64,000 nt of DNA from DATBGO01 sp963785765 (GCA_963785765.1 CAWAWM010000001.1:124001-188000), one strand, 5' to 3'. Counted from the stretch's first letter, positions 8,931-17,493 are shown. Numbers and translations: made by a program. Notes: a model not told the origin generated them from the sequence alone.

Positions 8931-9075
8931 TTTAGATGGGGTGGGTGTCGGGGGTGGCCCATTAGGTGCGGCCGGTGGGGGTGGTCCAGTGGAAGGTGCC
9001 GGGGGCGGGCTGGGTGACGTGCCAGCCGGGGTGGTGTTTGAGGAGGTGGTCGTGGCGGCAGAAGCCGTCGTGCAA
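8931..9075 (-). pseudogene. C-terminal remnant of a DUF222/HNH endonuclease
   Basis: Minus-strand translation gives FCRHDHLLKHHPGW followed by HVTQPAPGTFHWTTPTGRT and then a stop. This matches the C-terminal tail of actinobacterial 13E12/DUF222 HNH proteins; the intact gene at 55527-57416 ends in the equivalent RRHHRAKQAPGWKLTQ and GTLTWTLPHGR. The piece has no start and is separated from the matching upstream piece (9674 onward) by the vapC module. It is a decayed fragment. Confidence 0.65.
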
Positions 9076-9100
9076 GCGTTAATGGCACAGGTGCGGCAGA

Positions 9101-9508
9101 CTAGCGGAACGGATTGATGACCCGGATTCCGGCGTAGTCCTGGCCGTCGCCCAGATCTTCGGACAGGATTTCTGCGCAGCCCATCGCGCGGGATGCCTCG
9201 ATGATCGCAGAGTCCCAGTACGAGAGTTGGAACCGCTGACGCGTGGCCAGGGTCGCCATCAGGATCGCGCTCGTAACGTCCTGGACGGGGAATCGGCGGA
9301 ATGACTCGATGAGCCGGACGGCCTGCTGGTGGGTGATGGGGTCGAGTCGGCTGGCGCGAGTTGCCTGCACGTAGAACTCCTGCAGCACCTGAACCGACAG
9401 TGTCAGGTCACGGTCGGCCAGGATGTCGTTGGCGCGCTTGGCCTTTTCCTGCTCCGGGGGGTCACGTGAGATCGCGTAGAGCAGGACGTTGGTGTCAATG
9501 AACCGCAC
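9101..9508 (-). CDS. vapC: VapC-type PIN-domain toxin
   Basis: About 135 residues with a PIN nuclease fold. It has the N-terminal RFIDTNVLLYAIS (first acidic residue), a central Glu in VLQEFYVQATR, and LSYWDSAIIEAS plus EILSEDLGDGQDYAG as the later acidic residues that bind Mg2+ in VapC RNases. GTG 9508 lies within the last codons of the preceding antitoxin-like frame (about 14-nt overlap), the usual VapBC arrangement. The module sits inside a broken HNH gene. If the antitoxin is really frameshifted, the toxin may be weakly expressed, inactive or neutralised in trans. Target RNA unknown. Confidence 0.85.
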   Translation of the reverse strand: MRFIDTNVLLYAISRDPPEQEKAKRANDILADRDLTLSVQVLQEFYVQATRASRLDPITHQQAVRLIESFRRFPVQDVTSAILMATLATRQRFQLSYWDSAIIEASRAMGCAEILSEDLGDGQDYAGIRVINPFR

Positions 9509-9699
9509 GGTCGTGGACCTCGTCGCGGCCAAGCCGGTCGGCCGCGCGGAACTGGCCGATCTCGGCCTGCATCTCGTGCTGCAGCGCCTCCAGGCCGCAT
9601 AGCCCCGCATCGGTGATGCGGGCGACCCGGCCATCGTCGCTCCACGCTCAGTGAAACCGTGCCAGCGACTGATCTGAGCATGTCGGCATAGTCCGCCAA
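9495..9699 (-). pseudogene. Antitoxin-like partner of vapC, frameshifted
   Basis: The frame ending at TGA 9495-9497 encodes DDGRVARITDAGLCGLEALQ followed by HEMQAEIGQFRAADRLGRDE, a plausible antitoxin C-terminus that overlaps the vapC start. The N-terminal half (MLRSVAGTVSLSVE, from an ATG near 9684 or TTG 9699) lies in another frame. One extra base near 9639 separates them. The first codons coincide with HNH sequence, so the native antitoxin N-terminus may have been lost at the junction. I do not recognise the antitoxin family; the call rests on position and overlap. Confidence 0.5.
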
Positions 9700-10062
9700 G
9701 GTCGCAGCGGCAGGTCGGGCCGCCGTCGGCGTAGGGGGTGGGGTGGTCGAGGTCGGTGCGGGTGGCGGGCTGGCGGCGGGGCGGGAACCGGCAGGTGAGG
9801 TCGCGGGCGGTGATGTATTCGTGGAGGCGGGGCGGGGCCGGTAGCAGGGGTGGCGGTGCCATGGAGGGCGCGGCCGAGGATCCCGCCGGTGCCCTGAGCC
9901 GGGGCGATGGTGGCGAGGTTGATCCGCCAGTCGGTGCCGGGGCTGGTGGCGGCGGCGTGGGCGGCGAGCTGACAGGCCTGGGCGGGCGAGCCGGCTTAGG
10001 TGGCCGGGCTGGCGGGATAGCCCGGCGAGGGTGGTCCAGGGCAGGGTGAGGTCCAGCAGCCC
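9674..10062 (-). pseudogene. Upstream remnant of DUF222/HNH endonuclease, disrupted
   Basis: Several frames of one decayed gene can be read on the minus strand. LLDLTLPWTTLAGLSRQPG lies near 10015-10062, TDWRINLATIAPAQGTGG lies in the middle, and LHEYITARDLTCRFP, TRTDLDHPTPYADGGPTC and CDLGGLCRH lie near 9680-9820. The last part is the HNH core of the 13E12 repeat family. Reading stops being HNH-like directly after LCRH, where vapC-module sequence begins. The tail resumes with CRHDHLLKHH at about 9070. Multiple frame changes show this is a pseudogene. Confidence 0.6.
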
Positions 10063-10116
10063 GGGCGGTGGCCGCCCGCCCAGGCTGGCCGGCCCAGCCT
10101 GGGGGTCCAGGTGAAC

Positions 10117-11829
10117 CTAGCCGCTGGTGACGTTGACCGAGACACTCGGGTAGCCGGTGGCCCCGTTGGGTTCCGGGGGAGCTTGCTGCGCAGTCTGCGT
10201 GTACCCGGTCTTGTCCGTGGCCCGGGCTTCGATCAGATGGTTACCCGGCGCGGCATCCCAGTCCCACACCCACTGCCGCCAGGTGTCGATATCGGGGACC
10301 GCCGCCAGCCGCGCCTGCTGCCACTGGCCGCGGTCCACCCGGACCTCGACGGCCTCGATTCCCTTGTGCTGAGCCCACGCCACGCCAGCGACAGAGGTCC
10401 GCCCGGCCCGGATCGAGTTCTGCCCGTTCGGCACGTCGATGCGGGACTCGGTCTTGATCGGCGCCTGCTGGTCCCAGCCCCGCTGCGCCCAGTAGGCGCT
10501 GTTCGCGGCGAAGGTGGTGACCTCGATGTCGGTGATCCACTTGCAGGCCGAAACATAGCCATACAGGCCGGGGATGACCATCCGGACCGGGAAGCCGTGC
10601 TCGACAGGCAGGACCGACCCGTTCATGGCCACGGCCAGCATGGCGTCCCGGCCGTCGATGGCGGTCAGCAGCGGAGCCCCCGAGGTGAAGCCATCGGCAG
10701 AGGTGCACAGCAGCTGGTCGGCGCCGGCCCGGACGCCTGCCTCGCGGAGCAGGCTGGCCAGGCTCGCCCCCAGCCACAGCGCGTTGCCGATGTAGGGCCC
10801 GGCCACCGGGTTGGAAACGCAGGTCAGGGTGATGTAGTCCGCGGTGAGCGGCCGGCGGATCAACTGGTCGAAGGTGAGGCTGATCTCGCGGCTGACCATT
10901 CCATGGATGCGCAGCTGCCAGCTGGCGGGGGCGACCTCGGGCAGCACGATCGCGGTGTCGACCCGGTAGAAGGCGCCATTCGGGGTGATGAACGGGCTCA
11001 GCCCGGGGATGTTCAGGTCGGCGCCGGCTGGCAGCGGCGGTGCCGGGACGGCCGCCGGGGGAATCCGCAGTGACTGCTGCGCCTGGGTGACGTTGGTCCG
11101 CTCCGACAGCAGCCGGCCGCCGAGTCCGGTAACGGCCGCGGTGCCGGCCGCGGCGACGCTGAGGACCATGAACCGCCTGCGCTCCGGTCCGGCCAGCGCG
11201 GAAGACTGACCGGCCCGGACGGCCGCGTCCGGCGCTGGCTGGGAGGGCGGCCGGGCATCTGACGGCCGGGCATCTGACGGCTGTCCATCTGACGGCCGTG
11301 CATCCGACGGCCGTGCGCCTGATGAGCGCTGGGCCCCCGGCGGCCGCGCTCCCGGGGACTGGGCGCCCGCGGGCTGGGCGCCTGCGGGCTGGGCTGCGCG
11401 CAGCAGCAGGACAAGTGCGCCCGCCCCCGCGCCTGCGCCGATCAGCGTGGGCAGCACCGCGGCGGCCGAAGCGTGCGGCCGAGTGACGGCCGCGAGAATT
11501 CCGATCACCGCGAAGATCACCAGGCCCGCCAGGCCGAACTCGAGCCGGCGCATGGCCTCGACACCGATGAGCGCGGCAAAAAGGGCCAGCACGACCAGAA
11601 CGCCGCAGAGCAGGACGAGCTTGTCATTGGCGCCGAAGGCACTGATGGCAAAGTTCTTCAGGCCAGGCGGGGTCAGGCCGACCGCGACCTCTTGCACCGC
11701 GACCACCGGGGAGCTGTTGGCTCCGACGATCCCCGCTACTAGCTGAGCGACCCCGATCGCTACTGCGGCAGTCAGCAGGCCGATAACGGCACCGAGCCCG
11801 GTGCGGCGGTTGTCAGTATCGATGACCAC
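10117..11829 (-). CDS. Membrane-anchored sulfite-oxidase-family molybdopterin oxidoreductase
   Basis: About 570 residues. Four N-terminal membrane helices come first (residues about 12-140). A low-complexity Ala/Pro/Ser linker with repeats of the type ARPSD/GQPSD follows, then a short hydrophobic Tat-like or anchor segment after PERRRFMVLS. The molybdopterin domain has GAFYRVDTAIVLPEV, the Mo-ligand Cys in ITLTCVSNP (Cys near residue 337), ADGFTSGAPL and EHGFPVRMVIPGLYG. The Mo-co dimerisation domain is at the C-terminus (GIEAVEVRVDRG). GTG 11829 is used because the frame upstream lacks a convincing start. It is divergent from sigK/rskA, an arrangement common for oxidoreductases under such systems. 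Substrate is unknown; the catalytic domain probably faces outward. Confidence 0.88.
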   Translation of the reverse strand: MVIDTDNRRTGLGAVIGLLTAAVAIGVAQLVAGIVGANSSPVVAVQEVAVGLTPPGLKNFAISAFGANDKLVLLCGVLVVLALFAALIGVEAMRRLEFGLAGLVIFAVIGILAAVTRPHASAAAVLPTLIGAGAGAGALVLLLRAAQPAGAQPAGAQSPGARPPGAQRSSGARPSDARPSDGQPSDARPSDARPPSQPAPDAAVRAGQSSALAGPERRRFMVLSVAAAGTAAVTGLGGRLLSERTNVTQAQQSLRIPPAAVPAPPLPAGADLNIPGLSPFITPNGAFYRVDTAIVLPEVAPASWQLRIHGMVSREISLTFDQLIRRPLTADYITLTCVSNPVAGPYIGNALWLGASLASLLREAGVRAGADQLLCTSADGFTSGAPLLTAIDGRDAMLAVAMNGSVLPVEHGFPVRMVIPGLYGYVSACKWITDIEVTTFAANSAYWAQRGWDQQAPIKTESRIDVPNGQNSIRAGRTSVAGVAWAQHKGIEAVEVRVDRGQWQQARLAAVPDIDTWRQWVWDWDAAPGNHLIEARATDKTGYTQTAQQAPPEPNGATGYPSVSVNVTSG

Positions 11830-12036
11830 GATGTTAATTCGGCGCCGAACCGGCCGCGGATTGGTTATCGCGAATACTGGCTCAGCCGGCCAAGCCAGAC
11901 TCCGGCCGGCGACGAATCTACATTGTGGGCATGAAGGGAAGCCAGGGATTGCCGGGCCAGCCGGGCCGCGAGGCCCACGGCCGGCCTGCGCCAGCCCACC
12001 GACCGGGGCCAGCCTGACCACGAGGCGGATCTGGGC

Positions 12037-12558
12037 GTGCTGCTCGCCCGGGTGGCCCGCGGCGATCAGGCCGCCTTCCAGGGCGTCTATGACGGGGCGG
12101 CCGGGCACATCCTGGGCATTGTCCGGGCGGTCGTGCGTGACCCCGCACAGTCCGAAGAGGTCGCCCAGGAGGTGCTGCTAGAGCTGTGGCGAACCGCATC
12201 GCGGTTCGATCCCGGGCTGGGCAGCCCGCTGGCCTGGGTGACGACGCTCGCGCACCGGCGCGCCGTGGACCGGGTCAGGTCAGAGCAGAAAGCCGCGCAG
12301 CGAGAACTCCGCGCGGCGGCGCCCGCGATCGCCTACGACGAGGTGACCGAGACCGTCGAGGCCCAGCTTGACCGGGAGCGGGTCAGGCGCTGCCTGGGCT
12401 CCCTCACCGAGCTGCAACGTGAGTCGGTCACCCTGGCCTACTACGACGGCTACACCTACCGGGAGGTCGCCGCGCTGCTTGGCGTGGCGGTCGGCACGGT
12501 GAAGACGCGAATGCGTGACGGGCTGATCAGGCTGCGCGATTGCCTGGGGGTGGAATGA
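12037..12558 (+). CDS. sigK: ECF sigma factor, SigK type
   Basis: About 173 residues. Region 2 contains AFQGVYDGAAGHILGIVRAV, SEEVAQEVLLELWR and SPLAWVTTLAHRRAVDRVRS; region 4 has LTELQRESVTLAYYDGYTYR and EVAALLGVAVGTVKTRMRDG. It is followed with ATGA overlap by an RskA-type anti-sigma factor. GTG 12037 is the only in-frame standard start, although the preceding codons (DHEADLGV) already resemble SigK N-termini. The true start may therefore lie upstream in another frame, for example the ATG at 11931 with a small indel. It is expected to be held inactive by the downstream anti-sigma factor. Confidence 0.9.
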   Translation: MLLARVARGDQAAFQGVYDGAAGHILGIVRAVVRDPAQSEEVAQEVLLELWRTASRFDPGLGSPLAWVTTLAHRRAVDRVRSEQKAAQRELRAAAPAIAYDEVTETVEAQLDRERVRRCLGSLTELQRESVTLAYYDGYTYREVAALLGVAVGTVKTRMRDGLIRLRDCLGVE

Positions 12559-13712
12559 TGGGCCTGCGCCGGACTGACCCGCACACCCTGGCGGGCGCGT
12601 ACGCGATGGACTCGGTGACGCCGGCCGACCGGGCCGCATTCGAGCGGCATCTCGAGGATTGCGAGCCGTGCCGCCAGGAAATCCGCAGTCTCCGCGAGGC
12701 CACGGCGAGGCTGGCCGGCGCCGTGGCGGTTCAGCCGCCGCCGGGGATGCGGGATGCGGCGCTGGCGGCGGCGGCCAGCACCAGGCAGTTGCCGCCGATC
12801 GTGCCCGCGGAGTCCGGGCCATGGCAGTCCCGGGCGGCCGGGCGCAGGCGCTGGCTGCCGCGGCTGGCGCTGGGGCTGGCGGCCGTGATGGCGGCCGTCG
12901 CGATCGTGCTCGCGATCGCGGTGAACGGGACTCAGCACCGGCTTGACCAGGCACAGCTGCACTCCAGGGCGATCGCGACGGTATTGAACGCCGCCGACGC
13001 GACGATACTGACCGCCAAGATCAGCACGGGCGGCACCGCGACCGTCGTGATGTCACACCGGGACCGGGCCCTGGTCTTCACGGCGGCCGGCCTGCAGTCG
13101 CTTCCGGCCGCCGAGAGCTACGAGCTGTGGCTGCTCGGCCCCGCCGGCGACCGGCCTGCCGGGATGGTGCCAGGTGGCCGGCCGGGGGCGGTCGGCCCGA
13201 TGGTGGTTTCCGGGCTGGCCTCGGGGGACCGGGTGGGCCTGACCGTCGAACCCGCCAGTGGCTCGCCCCGGCCAACGTCGGCCCCGGTCCTGCTGCTCTA
13301 CCTGGGGGCCAGGCGCCGGCTGAGCCACCGTCAGCTGCCGAACGTCCACCGGGTGGGCGAGCCGGTGAAGTCGCCGTGCCGCATGCTGATGACCTTGGCC
13401 GGCTGCACGGCGATCGTGGCGTTCACGGCCGGATCGAGGAAGCCGATCTCAAGGTCACTGCGGTACTTCTCGTTGAGCAGGTCCAGGACCCGCCGGATGC
13501 TCGGGGCATCGGTCACGATGCGGGCGGTGCCCTCGAGAATGACCGGGTCGCCCGCGTCCTCGGTGGTGACCACGCAGCGCGGGTCGGCCCGCAGGTTCCG
13601 TGCCTTGCGCGACTGCACCGCGCTGGTGAACCACAGCGCGCTGTCGTCCCAGGTGCCCCAGACCGGCATCGCATGCGGCCGGCCGTCCGGCCAGGCGCTG
13701 ACCACCCAGTAA
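12555..13712 (+). CDS. RskA-type anti-sigma factor (3' end uncertain)
   Basis: Membrane anti-sigma factor. The N-terminal zinc-finger-like anti-sigma domain contains HTLAGAYAMDSVTPADRAAF and HLEDCEPCRQEI. One transmembrane helix lies around LALGLAAVMAAVAIVLAIAV, and an extracytoplasmic RskA domain follows with ESYELWLLGPAG and GDRVGLTVEPASG. ATG 12555 overlaps the sigma-factor stop. The domain ends about residue 250, at TSAPVLLLYLG. The open frame then continues for about 130 unrelated codons antisense to the next gene. Removing one G from the run at 13304-13308 gives LGPGAG and a stop at about 13322, which is the probable true end. The gene should be read as 12555 to about 13322. Confidence 0.8.
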   Translation: MMGLRRTDPHTLAGAYAMDSVTPADRAAFERHLEDCEPCRQEIRSLREATARLAGAVAVQPPPGMRDAALAAAASTRQLPPIVPAESGPWQSRAAGRRRWLPRLALGLAAVMAAVAIVLAIAVNGTQHRLDQAQLHSRAIATVLNAADATILTAKISTGGTATVVMSHRDRALVFTAAGLQSLPAAESYELWLLGPAGDRPAGMVPGGRPGAVGPMVVSGLASGDRVGLTVEPASGSPRPTSAPVLLLYLGARRRLSHRQLPNVHRVGEPVKSPCRMLMTLAGCTAIVAFTAGSRKPISRSLRYFSLSRSRTRRMLGASVTMRAVPSRMTGSPASSVVTTQRGSARRFRALRDCTALVNHSALSSQVPQTGIACGRPSGQALTTQ

Positions 13713-13831
13713 TTGCGGGCGCTGGCCAGCCGCTCGGCCGCCCACGACCAGGGCAGCAGCCCGCTGCCCTGATCCTCGTCCAGGATGTGATAGCCGGGCA
13801 TATATGGCCTGCTCACCCGGGGAAGCTCCAT
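13331..13831 (-). CDS. Pyridoxamine 5'-phosphate oxidase-family protein
   Basis: About 166 residues, split-barrel flavin-binding fold: SARNYWVVSAWPDGRPHAMP, VWGTWDDSALWFTS, SRKARNLRADPRCVVTTEDA and VILEGTARIVTD are typical of PNPOx/F420-dependent pyridoxamine-oxidase-like proteins of actinobacteria. Whether the cofactor is FMN or F420 cannot be decided. ATG 13831 is chosen because upstream sequence lacks the fold and includes the adjacent intergenic region. It converges on the anti-sigma gene, whose apparent over-run crosses it. Role unknown, perhaps reduction or detoxification of small molecules. Confidence 0.85.
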   Translation of the reverse strand: MELPRVSRPYMPGYHILDEDQGSGLLPWSWAAERLASARNYWVVSAWPDGRPHAMPVWGTWDDSALWFTSAVQSRKARNLRADPRCVVTTEDAGDPVILEGTARIVTDAPSIRRVLDLLNEKYRSDLEIGFLDPAVNATIAVQPAKVISMRHGDFTGSPTRWTFGS

Positions 13832-13953
13832 AGCGCCAGGTTTATCGCAGGCGACCTGGCGCGGCAGCCCGTTTTCCCGATCCGGCCAGCCCGGGCGGCC
13901 TGCCTGTCCGGTGCTGGCGACAGCGCGCCAGCGGCAGGCTAACGTGGGGAGCC

Positions 13954-14694
13954 GTGAAAGCATCTCCCGAGGCGCAGCTGCGGCTGCTTGAGCTCGCCGA
14001 CCTGGACGCTGAGCTCGGTCGGCTCGCTGCCCGCCGCCGCGGCCTGCCTGAGCATGCCGAGCTGGAGCAACTGGACCAGCGGGACGGGCAACTGCGCGAC
14101 AGCATGGCCGGACTGGACGCCCAGGAGGGCGACCTGAAACGGGCCCAGGCCAAGGCGGAAGCCGACGTCGACCAGGTCAGATCGCGGGTGGACCGGGACC
14201 GGAAGCGGCTGGACACCGGCCAGGTCTCCAATCCCCGTGAGCTAGAGAATCTGCAGTCCGAGATAGTCTCGCTGACCCGCAGGCAGTCCGATCTCGAGGA
14301 GATCGTGCTGGAGCTGATGGAGCGCATGGAGACCGCGCAGCACAGCAATCAGGCCGCGGCCGCCGAGCGGGCGGAGATCGCGACCAGGCGGCAGGACGCC
14401 CTGGCCCGCCGCGACGTGGCGCTGGGCGAGCTGGCCGAGCTGTCAGGCAAGGCCGAGGACCGGCGCACGGCGGTGGCGGCCGGCATCCCGGCCGACCTGA
14501 TCAAGCTGTACGAGCAGTTGCGCGCCCAGCACGGCGTCGGCGCGGCCGCCTTGCGGCGGGGTCAATGCCAGGGCTGCCATCTCTCGCTCAACACCGTCGA
14601 CCTCAATACCATCAGGGCCGCCCCGCCCGACGAGGTGCTGCGCTGCGAGGAATGCCGCAGGATCCTGGTCCGGACCGCCGAGTCCGGGCTGTGA
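13954..14694 (+). CDS. Coiled-coil protein with C-terminal C4 zinc ribbon
   Basis: About 246 residues. A long charged alpha-helical coiled coil occupies residues 10-180 (heptad-rich, with VSNPRELENLQSEI in the middle). A CxxC...CxxC zinc ribbon follows (RGQCQGCHLSLN and LRCEECRRILVR). This is the conserved bacterial zinc-ribbon family that in actinobacteria precedes the RNase H/phosphatase gene. Its stop overlaps the next start (GTGA), so the two are translationally coupled. GTG 13954 is the start. The biochemical role is unknown; nucleic-acid binding is inferred from the ribbon and the RNase H partner. Confidence 0.88.
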   Translation: MKASPEAQLRLLELADLDAELGRLAARRRGLPEHAELEQLDQRDGQLRDSMAGLDAQEGDLKRAQAKAEADVDQVRSRVDRDRKRLDTGQVSNPRELENLQSEIVSLTRRQSDLEEIVLELMERMETAQHSNQAAAAERAEIATRRQDALARRDVALGELAELSGKAEDRRTAVAAGIPADLIKLYEQLRAQHGVGAAALRRGQCQGCHLSLNTVDLNTIRAAPPDEVLRCEECRRILVRTAESGL

Positions 14695-15854
14695 GCCGCA
14701 GGCTGATCGTCGAAGCCGACGGCGGTTCACGCGGTAACCCCGGGCCGGCTGGCTACGGCGCACTGGTGCGGGACGCTGATACCGGCGAGGTCCTCGCCGA
14801 GGTCTGCGACAGCTTGGGCACCACCACCAACAACGTGGCCGAGTACTCAGGCCTGGTGGCCGGCCTGCGTACCGCTGCCCAGCTGGAGCCGGGAGCCGAC
14901 GTCGAGGTCCGGATGGACTCCAAGCTGGTGGTGGAGCAGATGTCCGGTCGCTGGCAGATCAAGCATGACAACCTGCGGGCCCTGGCCAAGTCCGGGCGCG
15001 ACGCGATGGCGCAGCTGGGCCGGGTGTCCTACGTCTGGGTGCCGCGGGCCCGCAACGCGCACGCCGACCGGCTGGCCAACAAGGCCATGGACGCCGCTGA
15101 GCACGGCTCGGCCGCCGAGGAGGACGACCAGCGGGGCGACATCCGTTCCGGCTCGATCTTCACGGGCCCGCCGCAGGCCGGGCAGGCCCGGTCGGCGGCA
15201 TCCGCCCCGGGCTGGCTTTCGGACCGCGGCAAGACGACGACCACCCTGCTGTTGCGGCACGGCGAGACGGCGTTGTCGGTGGAACGGCGGTTCGCCGGGC
15301 GCGGCGACGCGCCACTGACCGAGACCGGCCGCCGCCAGGCTGGCGCCGCCGCGGCCCGGCTGGCGGCCCGCGGCGGCATCGACATGATCGTGACGTCCCC
15401 GCTGCAGCGGGCCAGGCGGACCGCGGAGGCAGTGGCCGAAGCTACCGGCGCGGCCGTGACCGTCGACGACGGCCTGGTCGAGACGGACTTCGGCGACTGG
15501 GAGGGGCTGACCTTCGCAGAGGCCGCCGCGCGCTGGCCGGAGGAGACCTCAGCCTGGCTGAACAGCACCGAGGTGGCGCCGCCGGGCGGCGAGAGCCTGG
15601 CTACGGTCGCGCGGCGGGTGCTCGGCGCGCTCGACCGGCTGCTCGCGGCCCAGGGGCCCGGCACGCTGCTGCTGGTCAGCCACGTTACGCCGATCAAGAC
15701 GCTGGCCTGCCGGGCGATGCTGGCGCCGCCCGCGACCATGTTCCGCATTCATCTCGATGTCGGCTCGCTGTGCGAGATCCAGTGGTTTGCCGACGGCCCG
15801 GCGCTGGTGCGCAGCCTGAATGACACCGCGCACCTTGGCGCAGCTGCCCGCTGA
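14691..15854 (+). CDS. Bifunctional RNase H / acid phosphatase
   Basis: About 387 residues with two domains. The N-terminal RNase HI domain (residues 1-135) has VEADGGSRGNPGPAGYGA, NNVAEYSGLVAGL, RMDSKLVVEQMSG and an ARNAHADRLAN end, which supply the acidic catalytic residues. After a linker, a histidine-phosphatase domain (residues 185-380) has LLLRHGETALSVERRF, the second conserved Arg in SPLQRARRTA, and VSHVTPIKT. This fusion is characteristic of actinobacteria, where homologues show both RNase H and CobC-like alpha-ribazole phosphatase activity. The GTG start overlaps the zinc-ribbon gene. It probably removes RNA from RNA-DNA hybrids; the phosphatase substrate here is unproven. Confidence 0.93.
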   Translation: MSRRLIVEADGGSRGNPGPAGYGALVRDADTGEVLAEVCDSLGTTTNNVAEYSGLVAGLRTAAQLEPGADVEVRMDSKLVVEQMSGRWQIKHDNLRALAKSGRDAMAQLGRVSYVWVPRARNAHADRLANKAMDAAEHGSAAEEDDQRGDIRSGSIFTGPPQAGQARSAASAPGWLSDRGKTTTTLLLRHGETALSVERRFAGRGDAPLTETGRRQAGAAAARLAARGGIDMIVTSPLQRARRTAEAVAEATGAAVTVDDGLVETDFGDWEGLTFAEAAARWPEETSAWLNSTEVAPPGGESLATVARRVLGALDRLLAAQGPGTLLLVSHVTPIKTLACRAMLAPPATMFRIHLDVGSLCEIQWFADGPALVRSLNDTAHLGAAAR

Positions 15855-15875
15855 GGCACTATCGTGGCTGCAGCG

Positions 15876-16289
15876 GCGGGCGAGCAGGCCGGGCGGCCGC
15901 GGCGGTTCTGGTTCGCCAGGAGCGTCGAGGAAGGTCCGGGCTCCGTAGGGCAGGGTGGTCGGTAACGCCGACCCGGGGTGACCCGCGGGATAGTGCCACA
16001 GAAAACAGACCGCCTCCGGAGCGATCCTGAGGTAAGGGTGAAACGGCGGTGTAAGAGACCACCAGCGCCCGGAGCGATCCGGGCGGCTCGGTAAACCCCA
16101 CCCGGAGCAAGGTCAAAAGGGTGCCGCGTCTTCCGGGACGCGGGACCTGCGCGAGCGATTGAGGGCGGCCCGCCCGATGCTCGCGGGTAGACCGCACGAG
16201 GCTGCCGGCAACGGCAGTCCCAGATGGATGGCCGCCGGCCCGCGTTCGCGCGGGTGCACAGAACCCGGCCTACAGGCCAGCTCGCCCGC
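15876..16289 (+). ncRNA. rnpB: RNase P RNA, bacterial class A
   Basis: The catalytic RNA of RNase P, which matures tRNA 5' ends. Conserved blocks seen in order are GAGGAAGGTCCGGGCTCC, AGGGTGGTCGG, ACAGAAAACAGACCGCC, GGTAAGGGTGAAACGGCGG, GTAAGAGACCACCAGC, GGTAAACCCCACC and, at the end, GAACCCGGCCTACAGGCC. The terminal P1 stem can be drawn between GCGGGCGAG (15876-15884) and CTCGCCCGC (16281-16289), which sets the boundaries. It follows the RNase H/phosphatase gene on the same strand. Confidence 0.95.
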
Positions 16290-16430
16290 CGCCCGCACTC
16301 TGACCTGCATCTTTGTAGTCACGATTGCTCCAGTTCCGGTCCGGTAGCCGGGCAGCGGACGCCAAGAGGTCGCGTACCATTTCGTGCGGCTGTACCGGCG
16401 CCGGGCGGAGATACCTGACAGAGTGAACCG

Positions 16431-17138
16431 ATGCTGAATCAGGTGGCCGACGGCGTCTGGGTCCGGCAGAGCGCGTGGGTCTTGAGCAATGCCATCGCGG
16501 TGCGCGGGGAGGATGGCTTGATCCTGGTCGATCCCGGCATCGATGGTTCCGATCTGAACCAGCTCGCCGATGACCTGGACCGGCTTGGCATTCCGGTGGT
16601 CGCCGGGTTCTCCACCCATCCCCACTGGGACCACCTGCTCTGGTATCCCCGGTTCGGCGACGTGCCGCGCTACGCCACCCCGGCCGGCGCCTACGCTGCC
16701 AGTGCAGCCCGAGAGCGGGGGCAGCGGATGGCGGCGGAGAGCGCGTCGGGCATCCCTCTCGAGCTGCTCGGGCTCGTCACTCCGCTGCCCGCGGACGGCG
16801 GACCCGTGCCGGGCGAGATCGTCGAGCATCAGGCGCACGCCATCGGCCACGCCGCGGTCCTCCTCGCGGACCGTGGCGTCCTGCTGGCCGGCGACATGCT
16901 CTCCGATGTGGTGATCCCGCTCCTCGACCCGCGCCGCCCCGATCAGGTGGGCGAGTACGAGACGGCACTCGACCGGCTGGGTGAGGCCGCCAGGCACGTG
17001 GATGTCCTGGTCCCCGGCCACGGCGCCGTTGCCGAGGGTCCCGAGGTGGCGGCCCGCCTCGCCGCCGATCATGCCTACATCGACGCGCTGCGGCGAGGAG
17101 AGGAACCGGTCGACGCGCGCGTCTGGGGCCGGATGTGA
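16431..17138 (+). CDS. MBL-fold metallo-hydrolase
   Basis: About 235 residues. Metallo-beta-lactamase fold: LILVDPGIDGSDLNQL, the metal-binding FSTHPHWDHLLW, HAIGHAAVLLADRGVLLAGD with later metal ligands, and VLVPGHGAVAEGPE. The closest functional classes are glyoxalase II-like or lactonase-like hydrolases; the substrate is not predictable. The start ATG at 16431 is well placed before the first strand. A carboxy-terminal fragment of an acetoacetyl-CoA synthetase follows directly. Confidence 0.87.
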   Translation: MLNQVADGVWVRQSAWVLSNAIAVRGEDGLILVDPGIDGSDLNQLADDLDRLGIPVVAGFSTHPHWDHLLWYPRFGDVPRYATPAGAYAASAARERGQRMAAESASGIPLELLGLVTPLPADGGPVPGEIVEHQAHAIGHAAVLLADRGVLLAGDMLSDVVIPLLDPRRPDQVGEYETALDRLGEAARHVDVLVPGHGAVAEGPEVAARLAADHAYIDALRRGEEPVDARVWGRM

Positions 17139-17145
17139 CCTACGG

Positions 17146-17493
17146 TTGGTCAGCACGCCTGCCCAGTTCGCTGCGGCTCAGGGCAGTTTCCACTGCTGGT
17201 TACGGCTGTTCGTGGAACTGCGGGACGGCGAGCGCCTCGATGCCACCTTGCGGGAAGAGCTGAGCACGCTGTTGCGAAGTCGCCTGTCTCCCCGCCACGT
17301 GCCAGACGCCATCGTCGCGCTGCCGTCCATTCCCACCACGGTCACCGGCAAGAAGCTGGAGGTGCCGGTGAAGCGCTATCTGCAAGGCGATTCACTCGAG
17401 CAGGTGGCGGACGCCGGCGCCCTGCTCCGCCCGCAGGCCATGCGCGATATGGCGGCGGCGGTGGTGCCGTTCCTGGACTCCCCGGCGGGGTGA
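17146..17493 (+). pseudogene. C-terminal fragment of an acetoacetyl-CoA synthetase
   Basis: The frame encodes LRLFVELRDGERLDATL, LLRSRLSPRHVPDAIVALPS, TVTGKKLEVPVKRYLQG and GALLRPQAMRDM. That is the last 100 or so residues of acetoacetate-CoA ligases (AMP-binding C-terminal subdomain with the adenylation Lys in TGKKLEVP). The rest of the roughly 650-residue enzyme is missing, and upstream sequence belongs to the MBL gene. No convincing start or ribosome site; only a weak TTG at 17146. Best read as a relic of a deletion that joined the MBL gene to an aacS tail. Confidence 0.7.

Noticed and set aside
13322..13712. Genuine long C-terminal extension of the anti-sigma factor
   Set aside because: The extension is antisense to a clear flavin-binding protein and begins at a G run where one base gives a normal stop.
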